Source of the DNA: Bacillota bacterium
Lineage (GTDB): Bacteria; Bacillota; Clostridia; Acetivibrionales; DSM-2933
Reading direction: 5' to 3'
Assembly (NCBI GenBank): GCA_030705945.1
Contig: JAUZPS010000058.1
Location: forward strand, 1-14,051
Length of the DNA stretch: 14,051 nucleotides
Shown here piece by piece: positions 14,031-14,051 of this stretch (positions within the stretch are counted from its first letter, which is position 1; the number at the start of each line of letters is the position of its first letter). A program made the position numbers and the translations under genes. The notes below the pieces were generated by a model. It searched no databases. It had not been told where the DNA came from and saw only the letters and a program-made list of their open reading frames with translations.

Positions 14031-14051
14031 ATGAAAACAGCTATAATAGCA
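14031..14051 (+). CDS. Start of a further gene, 3' cut by the window edge (possibly cbiG)
   Basis: An ATG at 14031 with AGGAG ten bases upstream (14016-14020) begins MKTAIIA, in the same direction as cbiD. MKxAIIA is a common start for the cobalt-precorrin-5A hydrolase CbiG, and the position after cbiD fits the pathway. Seven residues are not enough to name it. Confidence 0.5.

Overview
The window looks like a piece of chromosome from a low-GC, anaerobic, polysaccharide-degrading clostridium, probably near Acetivibrio, Ruminiclostridium or Pseudobacteroides. This is an inference from four things: AT-rich DNA, a secreted protein ending in a dockerin-like pair of calcium loops, a secreted protein with a long Thr/Pro/Ser linker, and a cobalamin riboswitch ahead of genes of the anaerobic B12 pathway.

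Layout. (1) 1-1026: the 3' part of a DUF1722 (YbgA-like) gene, a gap with a possible SigD-type promoter followed by a very short hairpin and terminator unit, and a GNAT acetyltransferase remnant on the minus strand whose end lies in a palindromic repeat. (2) 1165-3004: a NarL-type two-component pair. It follows a sigma-A promoter that matches consensus exactly (TTGACA, 17 bases, TATAAT). (3) 3005-3475: a regulatory and repeat region with a nested palindrome close to a 7-2-7 site and three small repeat elements. (4) 3476-7540: a probable operon of a secreted 14-blade RCC1-like protein with a dockerin-like C-terminus, a MacB/FtsX-type permease and its ATPase. (5) 7786-9204: a secreted NlpC/P60-like hydrolase with a TP-rich linker and two SH3b domains. 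(6) 9687-11606: a large orphan lipoprotein. (7) 11763-14051: promoter, cobalamin riboswitch, cobO, cbiD and the first codons of a further gene, probably of the same operon.

How the parts may work together. The two-component system, RCC1-like protein and ABC transporter lie in the same direction and may form one envelope-sensing and export or stress module. The only direct link is position, plus a palindrome downstream of the regulator gene shaped like sites bound by NarL-family regulators. The B12 block is a conventional operon under adenosylcobalamin control.

The least ordinary content is outside the genes. Two families of short palindromic, MITE-like elements each occur several times in 14 kb. 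Family A has two copies of about 103 bp that differ at one base, plus a diverged copy and a half copy. Family B has three copies, one of them inside the presumed cobalamin operon. A third, related palindrome follows the lipoprotein gene. None encodes a protein. One A copy supplies the stop codon of the GNAT gene and another abuts the end of a B copy, so they appear to have been mobile.
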